NCBI RefSeq assembly: GCF_014904705.1
Contig: NZ_JACZCQ010000006.1
Location: 558,001 to 622,000 of the forward strand
Source of the DNA: Nisaea sediminum
GTDB taxonomy: Bacteria; Pseudomonadota; Alphaproteobacteria; Thalassobaculales; Thalassobaculaceae
Reading direction: 5' to 3'
Length of the DNA stretch: 64,000 nucleotides
The translations under genes and the position numbers were made by a program. Positions within the stretch are counted from its first letter, which is position 1. Each line of letters opens with the position of its first letter. Below, piece by piece: positions 47,825-56,698 of this stretch. The notes under the pieces were generated by a model. The model was given only the letters and a program-made list of their open reading frames with translations, did not search any database and was not told where the DNA came from.

Positions 47825-48955
47825 TCACTCCCTCAGGTCATCCCAGAGTTCTTTCACCTTGTCGAAGAATCCGGCCGACTGCGGGCTGGTCTTCTCGTTC
47901 TGCTCGCCGGCGAACTCCTCCAGCAGCTCGCGCTGCTTCTTGGTCAGGTTCACCGGGGTTTCGACCGCGACCTCGACATACTGATCGCCGCGGGCGGGAC
48001 TGCGCAGAACCGACATGCCCTTGCCCTTGAGACGGAACTGCTTGCCGGTCTGAGTGCCGGGACCGACCTGGATGCGGGCACGCCCGCCCTCGATGGTCGG
48101 AACCTCGATCTGTCCGCCCAGTGCGGCCGTCGTCATCGGCAGGGGTACGCGGCAATAGACGTCTGCACCCTCGCGCTTGAAGATCGGATGCTCGGCGATG
48201 GAGAGGAAGAGATAGAGATCGCCCGGCGGGGTGCCCCGCGGTCCGACCTCGCCCTCGCCGCTGAGCCGGATCCGGGTGCCGTCCTCGACGCCCGCCGGGA
48301 TGTTTACCGACAGGGTCTTTTCCTTCTGCGTGCGGCCGGCGCCGCCGCAGGTTTTGCACGGTTTCTCGATCCGCGTGCCGTTGCCGCCGCAATGGGGGCA
48401 GGTCCGCTCGATCGTGAAGAAGCCCTGCTGGGCCCGCACTTTGCCATGTCCCTGACAGGTCGTGCAGGTCACCGGATCGGTGCCTTTCTCGGCGCCGGAT
48501 CCGTGGCACTCCTCGCACTGCACGGAACTCGGAATGTGAATCTCGGCCTGCTTGCCCTTGAAAGCTTCTTCCAGCGTGATCGACATATTATAGCGGAGGT
48601 CGGAGCCCCGGCGGTTGCCGCCACGCCGCCCGCCCATGAAGTCGCCGAACATCTCGTCGAAGATATCGGCGAAACCGCCAAAACCGGCACCGCCGAACCC
48701 GGCGCCTCCACCGGCGCCGCCCATGCCGCCCTCGAAGGCGTCGTGGCCGAAACGGTCGTAGGCCGCCCGCTTCTGCTCGTCCTTCAGGACGTCATAGGCC
48801 TCGTTCAGCTCCTTGAACTTGGCCTCCGCGTCCGGATTGTCAGGATTTCGGTCGGGGTGATACTGCATCGCGAGCTTGCGATAGGCGGATTTCATCTCCG
48901 CATCTGAAGCACCGCGCTGGACCCCCAGAACCTCGTAATAATCTCTTTTTGCCAT
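47825..48955 (-). CDS. dnaJ: Chaperone DnaJ
   Basis: Hsp40 co-chaperone that delivers substrates to DnaK and stimulates its ATPase. 376 residues: J domain with [10 protein letters not shown] (HPD motif) at about 32-41, Gly-rich linker ([19 protein letters not shown]), four CXXCXGXG zinc motifs ([32 protein letters not shown]), and the C-terminal substrate-binding domains. All key residues are present. It is downstream of dnaK across a 131-base gap that contains a strong hairpin, and ends at a good terminator. Confidence 0.98.
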   Translation of the reverse strand: MAKRDYYEVLGVQRGASDAEMKSAYRKLAMQYHPDRNPDNPDAEAKFKELNEAYDVLKDEQKRAAYDRFGHDAFEGGMGGAGGGAGFGGAGFGGFADIFDEMFGDFMGGRRGGNRRGSDLRYNMSITLEEAFKGKQAEIHIPSSVQCEECHGSGAEKGTDPVTCTTCQGHGKVRAQQGFFTIERTCPHCGGNGTRIEKPCKTCGGAGRTQKEKTLSVNIPAGVEDGTRIRLSGEGEVGPRGTPPGDLYLFLSIAEHPIFKREGADVYCRVPLPMTTAALGGQIEVPTIEGGRARIQVGPGTQTGKQFRLKGKGMSVLRSPARGDQYVEVAVETPVNLTKKQRELLEEFAGEQNEKTSPQSAGFFDKVKELWDDLRE

Positions 48956-49029
48956 GGCGCGTCATCGTCCCCGCAACGGTGTCGGCAGTCCGGCAAAGAT
49001 GTGAACCGCCTGCCTTTCCGGATCGGAAC

Positions 49030-49075
49030 CGGGCGGAGGACGATGCCAGGGACTGGTCATCGGCTCCTCCGCCCG
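49030..49075 (-). other. Long hairpin between dnaK and dnaJ
   Basis: Arms CGGGCGGAGGA (49030-49040) and TCCTCCGCCCG (49065-49075) pair perfectly over 11 bases; inside, CGATG/CATCG and CCAG/CTGG extend the stem with small bulges. It begins 12 bases after the dnaK stop and has no T run, so it looks like an attenuation, processing or stability element rather than a full terminator. Confidence 0.7.
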
Positions 49076-49086
49076 AACCGTTGGGA

Positions 49087-51036
49087 TCAGGCGGACTTGT
49101 TGTCGCGGTTCTGATCGTCGACTTCTTCGAAGTCCGCATCGACGACGTCATCGCTGGACGCGCTGTCGCCGCCCGCGGAACTCCCCGCGTCGCCGCCCAT
49201 GTCCGGGCCGGCTTCACCGGCGGAGGCATCCTGCTGCGCCTTGTACATGGCTTCGCCGAGCTTCATCGAGGCCTGCTGGAGAGCTTCCATCTTGGCCTTG
49301 ATCTCGGCCCCGTCCTCGCCTTCCATCGCGGTGCGCAGGGCGGTCAGGTGGCCGTCGATCTCACCCCGCTCGGCCTCGGAGATCTTGTCTCCGTGTTCGG
49401 CCAGCATCTTCTCGGTGCCATGGACCGCGGCATCGGCCTGGTTCTTGGTCTCGACCAGCTCGCGACGGGCCTTGTCGGACTCGGAATTGGCTTCCGCTTC
49501 CTTGACCATCCGCTCGATATCCTCGTCGGACAGGCCGCCGGAGGCCTGGATGCGGATCTGCTGTTCCTTGCCGGTGGCCTTATCCTTGGCCGAAACGTTG
49601 ACGATGCCGTTCGCGTCGATGTCGAAGGTGACCTCGATCTGCGGCACGCCGCGCGGCGCACCCGGAATGCCGACAAGGTCGAACTGGCCGAGCAGCTTAT
49701 TGTCGGCCGCCATCTCGCGTTCGCCCTGGAACACCCGGATCGTCACGGCGGTCTGGTTATCCTCGGCGGTGGAGAAGGTCTGGCTCTTCTTCGTCGGGAT
49801 CGTCGTGTTGCGATCGATCAGACGGGTGAAGACGCCGCCCAGGGTCTCGATGCCGAGCGACAGCGGGGTCACGTCGAGCAGCAGGACGTCCTTCACGTCG
49901 CCCTTCAGAACGCCGGCCTGGATCGCCGCGCCGAGCGCCACGACCTCGTCCGGGTTCACGCCGCGATGCGGCTCACGGCCGAAGAAGTTCTTCACCGTCT
50001 CGACGATCTTCGGCATGCGGGTCATGCCGCCGACCAGGATCACCTCGTCGATCTCGCCGGCGGAGACGCCCGCGTCCTTCAGGGCCGCCTTGCAGGGCTC
50101 GACCGTCCGCTGCACCAGATCGTCCACCAGCGCCTCGAGCTTCGCCCGGGTCAGCTTGATGTTCAGGTGCTTCGGACCGGACTGATCCGCAGTGATGAAG
50201 GGCAGGTTCACTTCGGTCTGCATCGAACTGGAGAGCTCGATCTTGGCCTTTTCGCCGGCTTCCTTCAGGCGCTGCAGCGCAAGCTTGTCCTTGCGCAGGT
50301 CAATGCCGTTCTCTTTCTTGAACTCGTCGGCCAGATAATCGATCACGCGCTGGTCGAAATCTTCACCGCCGAGGAAGGTATCGCCGTTGGTGGACTTCAC
50401 CTCGAACACGCCGTCGCCGATCTCCAGGATCGAGACGTCGAAGGTGCCGCCGCCAAGGTCATAGACCGCGATGGTGCCGGTATTCTTCTTGTCGAGACCG
50501 TAGGCGAGCGCGGCAGCGGTCGGCTCGTTGATGATGCGCAGAACCTCGAGGCCCGCGATCTTGCCGGCATCCTTGGTCGCCTGGCGCTGGGCGTCGTTGA
50601 AGTAGGCCGGGACGGTGATGACCGCCTGGTCGACCGTATCGCCGAGATAGGCCTCGGCATCTTCCTTCAGCTTGCGCAGGGTGAAGCTGGAGATCTGGCT
50701 CGGGCTGTATTTCTCGCCGCGCGCTTCAACCCAGGCGTCGCCGTTCTCGCCGGAGACGACCTTGTAGGGGACCAGGTCGTTGAAGCGCTTGGAGGCCTTG
50801 TCGTCGAAGCGGCGGCCGATCAGGCGCTTGATCGCGAAAAGGGTATTTTCCGGGTTGGTTACTGCCTGGCGCTTCGCGGCCTGGCCGACGAGACGTTCGC
50901 CGCTTTCGGCGAAGGCCACCATCGACGGCGTCGTGCGCGCGCCTTCGGCATTCTCAATCACTTTCGCGTCCTTGCCGTCCATGAACGCGATACAGGAATT
51001 GGTGGTTCCCAGGTCGATACCGATTACTTTGCTCAT
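49087..51036 (-). CDS. dnaK: Chaperone DnaK (Hsp70)
   Basis: ATP-dependent chaperone. 649 residues from the ATG at 51034-51036 ([14 protein letters not shown]). Actin-like ATPase motifs include [45 protein letters not shown] and [14 protein letters not shown]; linker [15 protein letters not shown]; beta-sandwich and lid follow, with the acidic [12 protein letters not shown] tail close to the end. A further six residues (QNRDNKSA) after the EVDD differ from the E. coli tail. A promoter-like site lies at 51119-51147. Confidence 0.98.
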   Translation of the reverse strand: MSKVIGIDLGTTNSCIAFMDGKDAKVIENAEGARTTPSMVAFAESGERLVGQAAKRQAVTNPENTLFAIKRLIGRRFDDKASKRFNDLVPYKVVSGENGDAWVEARGEKYSPSQISSFTLRKLKEDAEAYLGDTVDQAVITVPAYFNDAQRQATKDAGKIAGLEVLRIINEPTAAALAYGLDKKNTGTIAVYDLGGGTFDVSILEIGDGVFEVKSTNGDTFLGGEDFDQRVIDYLADEFKKENGIDLRKDKLALQRLKEAGEKAKIELSSSMQTEVNLPFITADQSGPKHLNIKLTRAKLEALVDDLVQRTVEPCKAALKDAGVSAGEIDEVILVGGMTRMPKIVETVKNFFGREPHRGVNPDEVVALGAAIQAGVLKGDVKDVLLLDVTPLSLGIETLGGVFTRLIDRNTTIPTKKSQTFSTAEDNQTAVTIRVFQGEREMAADNKLLGQFDLVGIPGAPRGVPQIEVTFDIDANGIVNVSAKDKATGKEQQIRIQASGGLSDEDIERMVKEAEANSESDKARRELVETKNQADAAVHGTEKMLAEHGDKISEAERGEIDGHLTALRTAMEGEDGAEIKAKMEALQQASMKLGEAMYKAQQDASAGEAGPDMGGDAGSSAGGDSASSDDVVDADFEEVDDQNRDNKSA

Positions 51037-51118
51037 GTTTTCCTCGTCTTTCAGCAAACGTTGACGGCCTTCTCGAAGCGCCGTTCCCGTTCCCGATTGG
51101 TACGTTCAAGCCAACCGC

Positions 51119-51147
51119 TATATAGGCGTGGTGTGGCCGCGCTGCAA
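51119..51147 (-). promoter_or_regulatory. Likely dnaK promoter
   Basis: On the minus strand, TTGCAG (51142-51147) and TATATA (51119-51124) are separated by 17 bases, preceded by CTTGG and followed by a leader of about 75 bases to dnaK. The CTTG...CTATAT arrangement also resembles alphaproteobacterial heat-shock (RpoH) promoters. Confidence 0.6.
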
Positions 51148-51215
51148 CCAAGTGGAATAGGATTTCGCGACCCGCAAGTCCCATTAGAGCCAATTTTCCG
51201 GGAATCGGCGCCGAT

Positions 51216-52091
51216 ATGATCATCTCCGCGAGCTACCGCACCGACATCCCGGCCTTCTACAGCGCGTGGCTGAAGGCGCGGATCGAGGCCGGATACGCTC
51301 TTGTACCGAACCCCTACAGCGGCAAACCGTCACGGGTCGGGCTCCGGCCGGAGGAGGTGGACGGTTATGTCTTCTGGACCCGAAACGCCAGGCCGGCCCG
51401 GGCAATATTCGAAACCCTCGCCGCGGATCGCGTGCCCTTCGTCGTGCAATACACGGTCACCGGATATCCGTCCGCGCTCGAGCAGCGCGTTCCGCCGGTC
51501 GAGACCGCCCTCGCCGATATTGTTTCTTTATCGGAACGGTTTGGACCAAGGGCAGTGGTCTGGCGCTACGATCCGGTTTTCTGGTCCAGTCTCACGCCGC
51601 CGGATTTCCACCGGGAGACCGTAGCCCTCCTCGCCCGCGCGCTCGCCGGCAGTGTCGATGAAGTCACTTTCTCTGCCGCGCATATCTATCGCAAGAGCCG
51701 CCGCAACACCGAGGAAAGCGCCCGGCAGAGCGGCTTCGATTGGCGCGATCCCGGGCCGGAAGAGAAATCCGCGTTGTTGCAGGAACTCGCCGCGATCGCC
51801 GCGGAGGCGGGTCTTCGCCCGACGCTATGTTCGCAGCCCGAGCTTCTCGGCGGAGCCCTCTCACCCGCACGCTGCATCGACGCGGAACGGCTCGCGGATA
51901 TCGCCGGACGCCCGCTCAAGGTCCGGCAGAAAGGCAACCGTCCGGGGTGTCTCTGCGCGGAATCCCGGGACATCGGCAGCTATGACAGCTGTCCACACGG
52001 ATGCGTCTATTGTTATGCGGTCGAGAAGCGGGAGCGGGCGAAAACCGCCCTGAAGCGGCACGATCCGGCCGGTGAGGCGCTGCTGCCCTGA
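51216..52091 (+). CDS. DUF1848 protein with C-terminal CX3CX2C motif
   Basis: 291 residues; function unknown. It starts MIISASYRTDIPAFYSAWL, the conserved DUF1848 opening, and continues with FWTRNARPARAIFETL, FVVQYTVTGYP, VVWRYDPVFWS and HIYRKS, a repeating strand/helix pattern that suggests a TIM-type barrel. The C-terminal part carries GCLCAESRDIGSYDSCPHG followed by CVYCYA: a Cys pair plus SCPHGCVYC, which is CX3CX2C as in radical-SAM enzymes, but at the end instead of the beginning of the fold. This suggests an iron-sulfur cluster. It is the only plus-strand gene in the dnaJ-dnaK-grpE-hrcA region and has no obvious partner. Confidence 0.85.
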   Translation: MIISASYRTDIPAFYSAWLKARIEAGYALVPNPYSGKPSRVGLRPEEVDGYVFWTRNARPARAIFETLAADRVPFVVQYTVTGYPSALEQRVPPVETALADIVSLSERFGPRAVVWRYDPVFWSSLTPPDFHRETVALLARALAGSVDEVTFSAAHIYRKSRRNTEESARQSGFDWRDPGPEEKSALLQELAAIAAEAGLRPTLCSQPELLGGALSPARCIDAERLADIAGRPLKVRQKGNRPGCLCAESRDIGSYDSCPHGCVYCYAVEKRERAKTALKRHDPAGEALLP

Positions 52092-52127
52092 CGCCGGCCG
52101 GATGATGAAGCGCTGGCGCGGAATGCG

Positions 52128-52769
52128 TTACGCCGTGGTGTCGACCGTTTCCTTCTTATCGTCCGGGCTCTTCGAGACCCCAACCATCGCGGCCCGCAGA
52201 AGGCGGTCCTGCAGCACGTAGCCCGGCTGCATCACCTGCACGACGGTGCCCGGCTCTGTCTTGGCGTCCGGAACCTCGAACATTGCCTGGTGCAGGTTGT
52301 AGTCGAACTTGTCGCCGAGCGGATCAATCTTGCGGATGCCGTGCTTCTCGAACACGCCGAGCAGTTCCTTCTCGGTCATCTCGACACCGATCACCAGGTT
52401 CTTCAGGGTGATGTCGAGCTCGTCGCGGTCTTCCGGCGCGGATTCGAGCGCCCGGCGCAGATTATCGGACGCGCTGAGCAGATCCCGGGCGAAATCGGTG
52501 ATCGCGAACTTGCGCGCCTGCGCGACATCGCGCTCCGCCCGTTTCCGCGTGTTTTCCAGCTCCGCGAGCGTGCGGATCAGCTGATCCTTGAGCTGTTGAA
52601 CCTCGTCGTCGGCGCGATCATCGTCGGCCTCCGCGTCGCTATCCTCGTTCTTCAGGCCGCCCATCAGCGCGTCCATGTCGAGAATCCCGTCATCCGGATT
52701 GACAAGCGGCTCGTCGCCCGGCGCGTCCTGGTTGGCGTGTTGCTCGGTTTTCTTGCCTTGTTCGGCCAT
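52128..52769 (-). CDS. grpE: Nucleotide exchange factor GrpE
   Basis: Releases ADP from DnaK. 213 residues from the ATG at 52767-52769. An acidic, disordered N-terminus (DALMGGLKNEDSDAEADDDRADDE) leads to the long dimer helix (VQQLKDQLIRTLAELENTRKRAERDVAQARKF) and the C-terminal beta-wing with GDKFDYNLHQAMFEVPD and VVQVMQPGYVLQDRLLRAAMVGVSK, the GrpE signature. Downstream of hrcA across a 134-base gap with a hairpin. Confidence 0.96.
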   Translation of the reverse strand: MAEQGKKTEQHANQDAPGDEPLVNPDDGILDMDALMGGLKNEDSDAEADDDRADDEVQQLKDQLIRTLAELENTRKRAERDVAQARKFAITDFARDLLSASDNLRRALESAPEDRDELDITLKNLVIGVEMTEKELLGVFEKHGIRKIDPLGDKFDYNLHQAMFEVPDAKTEPGTVVQVMQPGYVLQDRLLRAAMVGVSKSPDDKKETVDTTA

Positions 52770-52824
52770 CGGTCTGGCTCTTTCCCGTCTAGAGATCCTG
52801 AAAGTCAGGCCCAAATGTGGGCGG

Positions 52825-52850
52825 CCGGAATGGGAAATCAATCATTCCGG
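52825..52850 (-). repeat. Hairpin in the hrcA-grpE gap
   Basis: Perfect arms CCGGAATG (52825-52832) and CATTCCGG (52843-52850) with a 10-base loop, extendable outward by GGC/GCC around a single bulged G. No T run. It lies in the grpE leader, about 56 bases before its start. Confidence 0.55.
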
Positions 52851-52903
52851 GCCCGGAGCGCCTGCTTTAGCGCGGCTCGGCCCCCGGATCAACGCTCCTC
52901 TGA

Positions 52904-53956
52904 TCAGCCAATGACGCGGCCGATCAGCCGTGCGGTGTAATCGACCATGGGAATGATGCGGGCGTAATTCATCCGCGTCGGTCCGATTACGCCAATGGCA
53001 CCGACCACACGCTTCTTCGTATCCCGGTAGGGCGAGAGGATCATCGAGCAGCCGGTATGTTCGAATAGCTGGTTTTCCGCCCCGATGAAGATCTGCACGC
53101 CGTCGGCATCGCCCGTCGCCTGCAGCAGCTTCAGCATGCCCTGCTTCTGTTCGAGCTGGTCGAACAGCAGGCGGATCCGCTCCAGATCCTCGACCGCAGA
53201 GACATCCTCAAGCAGGCGCGACTGGCCGCGCACAATGAGCGAACCGTCGTCGGGCCCACCCGCCAGCAGCGCGAGACCGTCCTCGACCACGCGCGCCGTG
53301 AGCTCGTCGAGCTCTATCCTGCGGTGCTCGATCTCCGCCTTGATGGACTTTAGCGCCTGATCGAGCGAGGCTCCGTGGAAGCGGGTATTCAGGAAGTTGG
53401 TCGCCTGCACGAGCGCCGAAGCCGGAAGATCGACAGGCAGCTCGATCACCCGGTTCTCCACCAGGCCGAGCTCGTTCACCAGCACGACGAGCGCCCGTCC
53501 GGCAGCCAGCGGCACGAATTCGATGTGGCGCAGCGACGGCTCCGATTTCGGGGAGATCACCAGACCGGCGCAGGACGAAAGGCCGGCCAGCGCGCGCGTC
53601 GCCTCGTCCAGAACCTCGTCATAACCGCGGCCATTCGCGGCGAGCAGGGAGTCGATCTTGCCCCGCTCTTCCTCGCTCAGGTCGCCGCCGATCTCCAGCA
53701 GCCCGTCGACCACGATGCGCAGGCCACGCTCGGTCGGCAGCCGGCCAGCGGAGGTATGTGGGGCGTAAAGCAGGCCCGCTTCCTCGAGATCGGCCATGAC
53801 ATTGCGGATCGTTGCCGGGGACAGCACCTCGCCGAGGCGGCGCGAGATCGTCCGCGAGCCGATCGGCTCGCCCGTCTCTACATAAGTGTCGACAATCTGT
53901 TGCAGGATTTCCCGCGAGCGGGCGTTCAGAGCCCCGATGCCTGACATGTGTTCCAT
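52904..53956 (-). CDS. hrcA: Heat-inducible transcription repressor HrcA
   Basis: Repressor that binds CIRCE operators, typically at groESL. 350 residues from the ATG at 53954-53956 (an ATG three codons later is an alternative). It has an N-terminal winged helix (ALNARSREILQQIVDTYVETGEPIGSRTISRR and LSPATIRNVMADLEEAGLL), then the inserted and GAF-like domains, ending GAIGVIGPTRMNYARIIPMVDYTARLIG, the C-terminal HrcA signature. I found no CIRCE (TTAGCACTC-N9-GAGTGCTAA) in the window, so its targets are elsewhere. Divergent from rph; a near-consensus promoter lies directly on its start. Confidence 0.96.
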   Translation of the reverse strand: MEHMSGIGALNARSREILQQIVDTYVETGEPIGSRTISRRLGEVLSPATIRNVMADLEEAGLLYAPHTSAGRLPTERGLRIVVDGLLEIGGDLSEEERGKIDSLLAANGRGYDEVLDEATRALAGLSSCAGLVISPKSEPSLRHIEFVPLAAGRALVVLVNELGLVENRVIELPVDLPASALVQATNFLNTRFHGASLDQALKSIKAEIEHRRIELDELTARVVEDGLALLAGGPDDGSLIVRGQSRLLEDVSAVEDLERIRLLFDQLEQKQGMLKLLQATGDADGVQIFIGAENQLFEHTGCSMILSPYRDTKKRVVGAIGVIGPTRMNYARIIPMVDYTARLIGRVIG

Positions 53957-53963
53957 GACGGAA

Positions 53964-53992
53964 AATCTAGGGAGCCCCCGTCGCACCGTCAA
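53964..53992 (-). promoter_or_regulatory. hrcA promoter abutting the start codon
   Basis: On the minus strand TTGACG (53987-53992), 17 bases, TAGATT (53964-53969), then seven bases to the ATG at 53956. Transcription would begin at or next to the A of the start codon, implying a leaderless message; no ribosome-binding site is visible. Confidence 0.65.
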
Positions 53993-54123
53993 TGCGCCTT
54001 GAATGATGGACGTACCGTGCCGCCGATAGTAGGTTGCGCGCGATTTCGAACAGACGATCCAGAGACCGGCATGGACCCGCAGGACGCGGGCCTATCAGGC
54101 CGGATACCGAAGAGGAGACTTCC

Positions 54124-54855
54124 ATGGCCGGAACCGCCGAACGCCCGTCCGGGCGCAGCCCCGACCAGATGCGCAACGTCATTCTGGAGCCGGGTTTCGC
54201 CAAATATGCCGAGGGTTCCTGCCTCGCCAGATTCGGCGATACCCATGTGCTCTGCACCGCGTCCGTCGAGGACCGCGTGCCGCCGTTCCTGCGCAATTCC
54301 GGCAGCGGCTGGGTGACCGCGGAATACGGCATGCTGCCGCGCTCTACCCACACGCGGACCGACCGCGAGGCCGCGCGCGGCAAGCAGAGCGGACGGACCC
54401 AGGAAATCCAGCGCCTGATCGGGCGCTCGCTGCGCGCCGTCACCAATCTGAAGGCCATGGGCGAGCGGCAGATCAAGGTCGATTGCGATGTGCTGCAGGC
54501 GGACGGCGGCACCCGCACCGCCTCGATCACCGGCTCTTTCGTCGCCCTGCATCTTGCTTTCCAGAAGCTGGTCAAGCTCGGCGCGCTGCCCGAGGTCCCG
54601 CTGATCGACCATGTCGCGGCGGTTTCCTGCGGCATCTATAAAGGCACCCCGGTGCTCGACCTCGACTATATCGAGGATTCCGGCGCCGAGGCCGATGCCA
54701 ACTTCGTTCTGACAGGCAATGCCGGGATCGTCGAGATCCAGGCGACGGCGGAAGAGGACCCGTTCGGCGACGAGGCCTTCACCGAGATGCTGAAGCTGGC
54801 GCGCGCCGGGGTCGCAGACCTGGTCGCGCTGCAGAAAAAAGCCATCGAGGGCTGA
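54124..54855 (+). CDS. rph: Ribonuclease PH
   Basis: Phosphorolytic 3' exoribonuclease that trims tRNA precursors. 243 residues from the ATG at 54124 (AGAGGAGA just upstream). Motifs: [39 protein letters not shown], the Arg-rich [16 protein letters not shown], and the catalytic Asp region [20 protein letters not shown]. Forms a unit with rdgB (three bases apart) and hemW, divergent from hrcA, as in many alphaproteobacteria. Confidence 0.97.
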   Translation: MAGTAERPSGRSPDQMRNVILEPGFAKYAEGSCLARFGDTHVLCTASVEDRVPPFLRNSGSGWVTAEYGMLPRSTHTRTDREAARGKQSGRTQEIQRLIGRSLRAVTNLKAMGERQIKVDCDVLQADGGTRTASITGSFVALHLAFQKLVKLGALPEVPLIDHVAAVSCGIYKGTPVLDLDYIEDSGAEADANFVLTGNAGIVEIQATAEEDPFGDEAFTEMLKLARAGVADLVALQKKAIEG

Positions 54856-54858
54856 GCA

Positions 54859-55494
54859 ATGGGCCGGGCTTTTACCGATAAGAAGCTGGTCATCGCGAGC
54901 CACAACCAGGGCAAGCTGCGGGAGATCCGGGATCTGGTCGGCCCGCTCGGCATCGAGGTGGTCTCCGCCGGCGAGCTCGGGCTGCCGGAACCGGAAGAAA
55001 CCGGAACCACCTATATCGCCAACGCGGAGCTGAAGGCCTGCGCCGCGGCGGAACGGTCCGGCCTGCCGGCGCTGGCGGACGATTCCGGGCTGAGCGTGAC
55101 CGCGCTGGACGGCAATCCGGGGATCTACTCCGCGCGCTGGGCGGGACCGGAGAAGGATTTCTCGATCGCCATGCGCAAGGTCGAGGACGCGCTTCAGGAA
55201 AAGGCCGCCGCCGGCAACACGGATCGTTCGGCCGCCTTCGTCTGCGCGCTCACGATCTGCTGGCCCGACGGACATACGGAATCCGTCGAGGGCCGCGTGT
55301 GGGGCGATCTCGTCTGGCCGCCGCGCGGCGCGAACGGCTTCGGCTACGATCCGATGTTCGTCCCCGAGGGGCACGAGAAGACCTTTGGTGAAGTCAATTC
55401 GGATTGGAAACATTCCGTCAGCCATCGGGCCGTCGCCTTCGAGAAGCTGCTGAAGCAGGTCGGTCTCGACGGCACCTCAGGCGATGCCGGATAA
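54859..55494 (+). CDS. rdgB: XTP/dITP diphosphatase (RdgB/HAM1 family)
   Basis: Hydrolyses non-canonical purine triphosphates to keep them out of DNA and RNA. 211 residues with the nucleotide-binding start [17 protein letters not shown], the [23 protein letters not shown] signature, and the C-terminal [20 protein letters not shown] and [10 protein letters not shown]. Three bases after rph; its end overlaps the hemW start by 11 bases. Confidence 0.96.
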   Translation: MGRAFTDKKLVIASHNQGKLREIRDLVGPLGIEVVSAGELGLPEPEETGTTYIANAELKACAAAERSGLPALADDSGLSVTALDGNPGIYSARWAGPEKDFSIAMRKVEDALQEKAAAGNTDRSAAFVCALTICWPDGHTESVEGRVWGDLVWPPRGANGFGYDPMFVPEGHEKTFGEVNSDWKHSVSHRAVAFEKLLKQVGLDGTSGDAG

Positions 55495-56698
55495 GGCAGA
55501 GATGGAGCGCGCGGCGGCGGAGCCGTTCGGGGTCTATGTCCACTGGCCCTTCTGCCTCTCCAAATGCCCCTATTGCGACTTCAACAGCCATGTCTCGGCG
55601 CGGATCGACCACGCACGCTGGCGCGCGGCGCTGAAAACCGAGCTTGCGCATTTCCATGCACTGGCGCCGGAACGGACCGTTTCCAGCATCTTCTTCGGGG
55701 GCGGCACGCCGTCGCTGATGGAGCCGGAGACCGTCGCCGCCGTGATCGACGAGATCCACCGGCTCTGGCCCTGGCGCAACCAGGTCGAGATCTCCCTCGA
55801 GGCCAACCCCACCTCGGTCGAGGCGGAGAAGTTCGCCGCGTTCCGGGAGGCAGGGGTCAACCGGGTCTCGCTCGGTATCCAGGCGCTGAACGACCGGGAT
55901 CTGGCGTTTCTCGGCCGCACCCACGACGCGGCGCAGGCCCGCGAGGCGATCGCTGTCGCGCGGGATAATTTCGAGCGCATGTCCTTCGACCTCATTTATG
56001 CCCGCCCGGAGCAAACCGTGGCGGCCTGGAAGGCCGAGCTGAAGGAGGCGCTGGTCCTCGCGGCCGACCATATCTCGCTCTACCAGCTCACGATCGAGCC
56101 GGAGACCCCGTTCTTCGCCCGCCATGCGAAGGGCGAGATCGTGTTGCCGGAGGACGAGAACCAGGCCGCGCTCTACGAGGCGACCCAGGAGGTTCTGGAC
56201 GCTGCGGGGATGCCTGCCTACGAGGTCTCGAACCATGCCCGCGCCGGCGCGGAATGCCGGCACAACCTGATCTACTGGCGCTATCACGATTATGCGGGCG
56301 TCGGTCCGGGCGCCCATTCCCGCCTGCGTGGCAACAGCCCCAACGGTTCACTCGTTACGCGTGCGATACATACCCGCCGCGCCCCGGCGATCTGGCTCGA
56401 CCGGGTCGAGAAGACAGGAAGCGGGATCGCCGCAAGCGAAGAGGTCGACCGCGCCGGACGCCTGACCGAAATGCTGATGATGGGCCTCCGCCTCGCCGAG
56501 GGCATCGACCGGGCGCGGCTCGAAGCGGAAGCGGGGCGCGACCTGGAGTCCCTGTTCGGGCGCCCGCTGCTCGCAGATCTCGAAGAGGCCGGCTATATCG
56601 AGCCGATCGGAGACCGGCTCGCGGCCACACTGGAAGGCCGGCAGCGCCTCAATGCGGTCATCGCCGCCTTGACGGCGCGTCTGCCCGAACTCGCCTAG
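55484..56698 (+). CDS. hemW: Radical-SAM haem chaperone HemW
   Basis: Formerly annotated as oxygen-independent coproporphyrinogen oxidase; members of this type bind haem. 404 residues. The radical-SAM cluster motif is [16 protein letters not shown] (CX3CX2C); [22 protein letters not shown] and RVSLGIQAL follow, and the C-terminal winged domain holds [14 protein letters not shown]-like sequence. It lacks the extra N-terminal residues of true HemN. Overlaps rdgB; convergent with the LpoA-like gene (4-base overlap). Confidence 0.93.
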   Translation: MPDKAEMERAAAEPFGVYVHWPFCLSKCPYCDFNSHVSARIDHARWRAALKTELAHFHALAPERTVSSIFFGGGTPSLMEPETVAAVIDEIHRLWPWRNQVEISLEANPTSVEAEKFAAFREAGVNRVSLGIQALNDRDLAFLGRTHDAAQAREAIAVARDNFERMSFDLIYARPEQTVAAWKAELKEALVLAADHISLYQLTIEPETPFFARHAKGEIVLPEDENQAALYEATQEVLDAAGMPAYEVSNHARAGAECRHNLIYWRYHDYAGVGPGAHSRLRGNSPNGSLVTRAIHTRRAPAIWLDRVEKTGSGIAASEEVDRAGRLTEMLMMGLRLAEGIDRARLEAEAGRDLESLFGRPLLADLEEAGYIEPIGDRLAATLEGRQRLNAVIAALTARLPELA

